Source: Xenorhabdus miraniensis (lineage in GTDB: Bacteria > Pseudomonadota > Gammaproteobacteria > Enterobacterales > Enterobacteriaceae). Taken from it: a stretch of DNA of 64,000 bases. Below the pieces are notes generated by a model, which did not search any database, was not told the origin of the DNA, and was given only the letters and a program-made list of their open reading frames with translations. The stretch covers positions 186,001 through 250,000 of the forward strand of contig NZ_NITZ01000003.1 in the NCBI RefSeq assembly GCF_002632615.1, read 5' to 3'. The translations under genes were made by a program, and so were the position numbers. Positions 60,819-64,000 of the stretch are shown piece by piece. Positions within the stretch are counted from its first letter, which is position 1. Each line of letters starts with the position of its first letter.

Positions 60819-61190
60819 TTATTTAACCCCCTGAGATAAGGAGTGCTTTGTTTGCTCTTTGCAGGCTTTGACTGATTTATCCAATGATTCATCAAAATGG
60901 CGGGGACTCGGGAATGCCTGTTTATTTTTTCTGACTTCTGTGACGGTTTGTTTGATAGATGCAATAAACTCATTCTTGTTGCTATGGATTTCTTTGAGAT
61001 CGAACCCCTTATTGCTTAATTCACTAAAAGCTTTTTGGGCTATCGCATCAGGTGAGGCATTGGTTTTAAATGCTTCAACAGAGACTTTTCCAAACAAATC
61101 ACAATAGGTTTCTACTGTTTTATCTACATTCGCCTGTGCGGCATAAGAGAAGAACGGGGCAAGGAAAAGTGGCAGTAAAAGACGTTTCAT
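60819..61190 (-). CDS. Exported small protein of unknown function
   Basis: 123-aa protein with a clear signal peptide (MKRLLLPLFLAPFFSYAAQA, cleavage near residue 20). The mature part of about 103 residues is helical, charged and has two Cys (near 29 and 109) that could form a disulfide in the periplasm. A ribosome site AGAGGAAA lies before ATG. The family is not recognised. It is followed by its own terminator and stands alone. Confidence 0.75.
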   Translation of the reverse strand: MKRLLLPLFLAPFFSYAAQANVDKTVETYCDLFGKVSVEAFKTNASPDAIAQKAFSELSNKGFDLKEIHSNKNEFIASIKQTVTEVRKNKQAFPSPRHFDESLDKSVKACKEQTKHSLSQGVK

Positions 61191-61301
61191 AATTTCCTCT
61201 TGATCGACTATACCATGATAGTGGTGACAACATTAACAATAGTACATTATTCATTGTTTGTGCCGAATCCCGGTAGAAAATCGGACTTGTTAAATATGTG
61301 T

Positions 61302-61784
61302 TTATTGGTGTTTCTGCTCTACACACTGACCTCTTTTACATAATGCACGGAGTGTTTTAACGGGATCATTCTTACCGTTTATATTGATGCGAGTAAGAAG
61401 GTTAACATTTTTGTCAGTAATTTTGAGCGCATCAACTTCCAGATAATTCCCAGATCCTACCGAAAGCTTGGTGACGATTAATTCTTTGGCACCATCATCG
61501 TTGATGTCTGCAAATGTAATTCTGGGCTTATTGTTATCATCAAACACTGAACCGTCACGGGAAAAAATGGCTCCAGTTTCAAATTCTGAGAGCTCTTTAT
61601 CTTTGAAAACAGCGATTGAATAGCTGCCAATTGATTCACTTTCCAAATCACCGACTGATATAACAGCAAATCGTTTATCAGGTAAGTTAATCAATGCTCC
61701 ATCCTTTGCGATAGCTGGTACTGATAAAAACAGGACGGTTAGAGAGGAAATAACAATAGTTTTTAGGCTCTTACTTATACACAT
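61302..61784 (-). CDS. Periplasmic protein with FG-GAP-like segment, unknown function
   Basis: 160-aa exported protein. The start is placed at 61784 (MCISKSLKTIVISSLTVLFL), where GGAG lies 8-9 nt upstream; the frame is open to 61850 but without a ribosome site. The signal peptide ends near SVPAIAKDG. ITFADINDDGAKELIVTKLS (near 95-114) resembles an FG-GAP/VCBS calcium-loop repeat (DxNxDG). Two Cys near the C-terminus (LCKRGQCVEQ) could pair. Family not recognised. Confidence 0.68.
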   Translation of the reverse strand: MCISKSLKTIVISSLTVLFLSVPAIAKDGALINLPDKRFAVISVGDLESESIGSYSIAVFKDKELSEFETGAIFSRDGSVFDDNNKPRITFADINDDGAKELIVTKLSVGSGNYLEVDALKITDKNVNLLTRININGKNDPVKTLRALCKRGQCVEQKHQ

Positions 61785-62076
61785 AAGCAATACTCCATTG
61801 TTTACTATCTTGTTCGATATACTCATAGGATGAGATTTATAGAGTAGCACGAATTTTGAAAGACCATATTTTTAGTAAAAGTGTAATTCGGAATCTATTT
61901 GGAGCCAACGCTATAGTGCTTAAATATCGGAAATAAAACATAAGATTATCTGATTTTTCCGAGGGCTTTGAGAAATGAAATTCATTACGATAAGGAATGG
62001 AAAAATATTTTGTGGTATAGGTTATTTTTGATGTATTTAATGAATTTTGTTCAAATGGAATAAAGCCATGGGCATC

Positions 62077-62098
62077 AACGGGAGTGGTGACTCCCGTT
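62077..62098. terminator. Hairpin, possible terminator
   Basis: AACGGGAG, loop TGGTGA, CTCCCGTT, followed by TCTTC. Confidence 0.5.
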
Positions 62099-62171
62099 TC
62101 TTCATTAACTTCAACATATATTAAGCTCTACGTGCTGTTTTTTTCTATTTTTTCGACAATCTTATTGTACT

Positions 62172-62302
62172 CTTTCTAAACAACGGATACAGGTGAACTC
62201 AAACAACAGATAGAGATTGATCCACCTGTTGCAGGATGATATTCATACTTTGATTTTCCTCTATAAACTCGCTTGGGCAGTATGTTGTCCGCGGGGTTTT
62301 TT
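62172..62302 (+). ncRNA. Possible small RNA ending at an intrinsic terminator
   Basis: CAGGTG near 62190 pairs with CACCTG near 62223-62228, followed by a terminator-like stem with six T at 62268-62302. There is no ORF to be terminated on the plus strand. The 5' end is a guess. Confidence 0.2.
62268..62302 (+). terminator. Intrinsic terminator without an upstream plus-strand gene
   Basis: CTCGC...GGGCA pairs with TGTCC and GCGGG through G:U pairs, then six T. Confidence 0.6.
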
Positions 62303-62583
62303 CTTTTGCGCTCTAACATCAATTATAACCTCACTTGCAGATTACCTGATGGCCAGATAGTGGAATATTAACATGTTATTTACTTATTATTGTGGTTTCC
62401 TACCGTAAAAATAACAATTGAAAATTTTAATATGGGATGGTGGCTTTTTCCAACTATCACAGTATTAAAATTTAATAATCTCATTTGAAGAAAATTATTG
62501 CTATATGTTTTCGAAAATATTAGAAATTTCAATATTAAATTTTGTAATTATTTTGTGGTTTTTAATGAATTGGATTATTGCTA

Positions 62584-62599
62584 TGTGAGTGATATCACC
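62584..62599 (+). promoter_or_regulatory. CRP binding site
   Basis: TGTGA-GTGATA-TCACC matches the CRP consensus TGTGA-N6-TCACA in nine of ten fixed positions. It is about 500 bp upstream of the symporter start. Confidence 0.6.
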
Positions 62600-63093
62600 C
62601 AGTGTGATCATCTAAATTTGTTCGGTACATTGTTTAATTTGGCCTTAAGAACTTTTGATTAACACTCTCTTTTTGTATGGTTATTGCGTTGATATTGTTT
62701 TATTATGGTTTTCATTTGGTTATTAAATTGTTTCTTATTTTGGATTGAATTGTTAATCAATTAATGCTCCTTGCTTATATATAGGAAAGGAAAATTCTTG
62801 TATTTATTGTTTGCAAAATGAGTCAAACAGGCTTGAAATGGGGAGTGAGACATTATGAACACCAAAATAAATGTTCAGTAACACTAAAGTAAATGTAAAA
62901 AATTCATTAAAAGTTACCCATTGAAATAGATCTTGTGTTACATTCTTTTCGTTTTTACTGGCTAGTATCTCTGTGTTTTTTGTATACAGAATTGTATTAC
63001 TTGTTAATTAATAAAGGAAATTAAGCACAACAAAATTTCGCCGGATACTGCATTATGGTCAGCTAATGTTTTAATTAGTAAGGGGAAAATATC

Positions 63094-64000
63094 TTGACGG
63101 ATCCGATTAACTTCATTAACAACATTCTTTGGGACTATGTATTAATATACCTGCTGCTTGGGGTTGGTCTCTACTTCACACTGCGTTCTGGTTTTATACA
63201 ACTTCGCCATTTTGGCCACATGTTTTCAGTTCTGAAGAATAGTAATAAATCAGATAATTCTGGCATTTCATCTTTTCAGGCTTTATGTACTAGTCTTGCT
63301 GCCCGTGTAGGAACCGGTAACTTAGCAGGGGTTGCTATTGCAATTACTGCCGGGGGACCAGGGGCTATTTTCTGGATGTGGGTAGTGGCATTCATTGGTA
63401 TGGCAACTTCCTTTGTGGAAAGCACGCTTGCCCAGTTGTACAAGACGAAAGACGATCAAGGGAATTATCGAGGTGGCCCTGCCTACTATATGGAGAAGGG
63501 GCTCAAGAAGCGATGGATGGGAGTGTTATTTTCATTTTTCCTTATTATCGCGTTTGGTCTTGTATTTAATGCCGTTCAGGCAAACTCAATTGCGGAAGCG
63601 GCTGCCTTTGCCTTTAATGTTAAACCTCTTTATGTCGGTATTGTATTAGTCATCATCAGTGGCGTAATTATTTTCGGCGGGTTGCGTTCCATCGCCCGGG
63701 TAGCGGAATTAGTTGTACCATTTATGGCGGGGGCTTATTTAATACTGGCATTTTGGGTTGTTGGTCACAATATTGAACGCATTCCAGATGTATTCGCATT
63801 AATTTTCAGAAGTGCCTTTGGCCTTCAGGAAGCGATAGCCGGAACATTAGGCTACGGCATCTCTCAGGCAATGCTTCAGGGTGTTCAACGCGGATTATTT
63901 TCGAATGAAGCAGGGATGGGTTCTGCGCCAAATGCGGCAGCGTCAGCTTCTCCCTACCCACCACATCCTGCCTCTCAGGGTTATGTGCAGATGTTGGGGG
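63094..64000 (+). CDS. Sodium:alanine/glycine symporter (AgcS family), 5' part
   Basis: First 302 codons of a membrane transporter that runs off the window. The frame begins at TTG 63094, 8 nt after AAGGGG; an in-frame stop at 63079 leaves no ATG or GTG start. It reads MTDPINFINNILWDYVLIYL and has the family motifs LAARVGTGNLAGVAIAITAGGPGAIFWMW, GGPAYYMEKGL, IIFGGLRSIARVAELVVPFMA and GVQRGLFSNEAGMGSAPNAA. It resembles E. coli YaaJ and other sodium:alanine symporters. The long AT-rich leader with a CRP site suggests catabolite control. Confidence 0.93.
   Translation, partial: MTDPINFINNILWDYVLIYLLLGVGLYFTLRSGFIQLRHFGHMFSVLKNSNKSDNSGISSFQALCTSLAARVGTGNLAGVAIAITAGGPGAIFWMWVVAFIGMATSFVESTLAQLYKTKDDQGNYRGGPAYYMEKGLKKRWMGVLFSFFLIIAFGLVFNAVQANSIAEAAAFAFNVKPLYVGIVLVIISGVIIFGGLRSIARVAELVVPFMAGAYLILAFWVVGHNIERIPDVFALIFRSAFGLQEAIAGTLGYGISQAMLQGVQRGLFSNEAGMGSAPNAAASASPYPPHPASQGYVQMLG

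Larger units (their letters stand above)
61785..63093. other. Long AT-rich intergenic region before the symporter gene
   Basis: About 1.3 kb with no supported protein gene. It holds two hairpin terminators (62077-62098, 62268-62302), a possible small transcript between them, a CRP site at 62584-62599 and a roughly 500-bp leader to the symporter start. Confidence 0.45.

Noticed and set aside
62800..63093. Glycine riboswitch or leader peptide before the symporter
   Set aside because: No conserved glycine-aptamer core is visible and the short ATG frames here (8-24 codons) have no consistent support.

Overview
The window is a contiguous piece of an enterobacterial (gamma-proteobacterial) chromosome with low-to-moderate GC and very AT-rich intergenic DNA. 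Gene content and protein sequences fit the Morganellaceae, most probably Xenorhabdus or Photorhabdus. That assignment is inferred from protein similarity recalled from memory and from the AT-rich, prophage-scarred gaps; no search was run. The backbone follows the E. coli K-12 gene order of two blocks: lysP/cirA and plaP-sbcB-tmaR, then the long rne-rluC-fab-mfd-lol-phoPQ-purB-icd stretch.

Layout. 1-6.3 kb: 3' end of lysP, a siderophore/iron-type ABC transporter (binding protein, permease, ATPase) and a CirA-like TonB receptor. 6.3-13.7 kb: the putrescine importer plaP with a long structured leader carrying two short ORFs and an internal terminator, then dld, sbcB, a strip of decayed phage DNA, and tmaR. 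13.7-20 kb: an NAD(P)-binding oxidoreductase gene with a Fur-like box, rne with its long leader, rluC and yceF. 20-26.3 kb: the fatty-acid/phospholipid cluster yceD-rpmF-plsX-fabH-fabD-fabG-acpP-fabF. 26.4-33.7 kb: pabC-mltG-tmk-holB-tatD-hinT-lpoB-thiK-nagZ. 34-40.2 kb: ndh, an unusual ycfJ homologue and mfd. 40.2-42.5 kb: an AT-rich islet with two unrecognised genes. 42.5-48 kb: lolCDE, cobB, pepT. 48-57.7 kb: roxA, phoQ, phoP, purB, hflD, mnmA, nudJ, rluE (all minus strand) and icd (plus strand).

Downstream of icd lies a collapsed integrative element of about 2.1 kb (57.7-59.65 kb). It is bounded by a direct repeat of the icd 3' end, as in e14/phage-21 type integration. It holds a frameshifted tyrosine-integrase remnant, an intact RelB/DinJ-type antitoxin and a YafQ/RelE-like toxin gene broken by an amber codon. 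Beyond it are a DUF2007-like small membrane protein, two unrecognised exported proteins, a long AT-rich gap with a good CRP site, and the start of a sodium:alanine/glycine symporter gene (TTG start) that runs off the window.

Most genes work in core processes: fatty-acid and lipoprotein export, peptidoglycan recycling and synthesis control (MltG, LpoB, NagZ), RNA decay and modification, DNA replication and repair, respiration (Dld, Ndh), and the TCA cycle. The most interesting non-core items are the plaP leader, the 41-kb islet, the icd-bounded element, the YcfJ homologue without its glycine zipper, and a PhoQ whose acidic cation-sensing patch is reduced.
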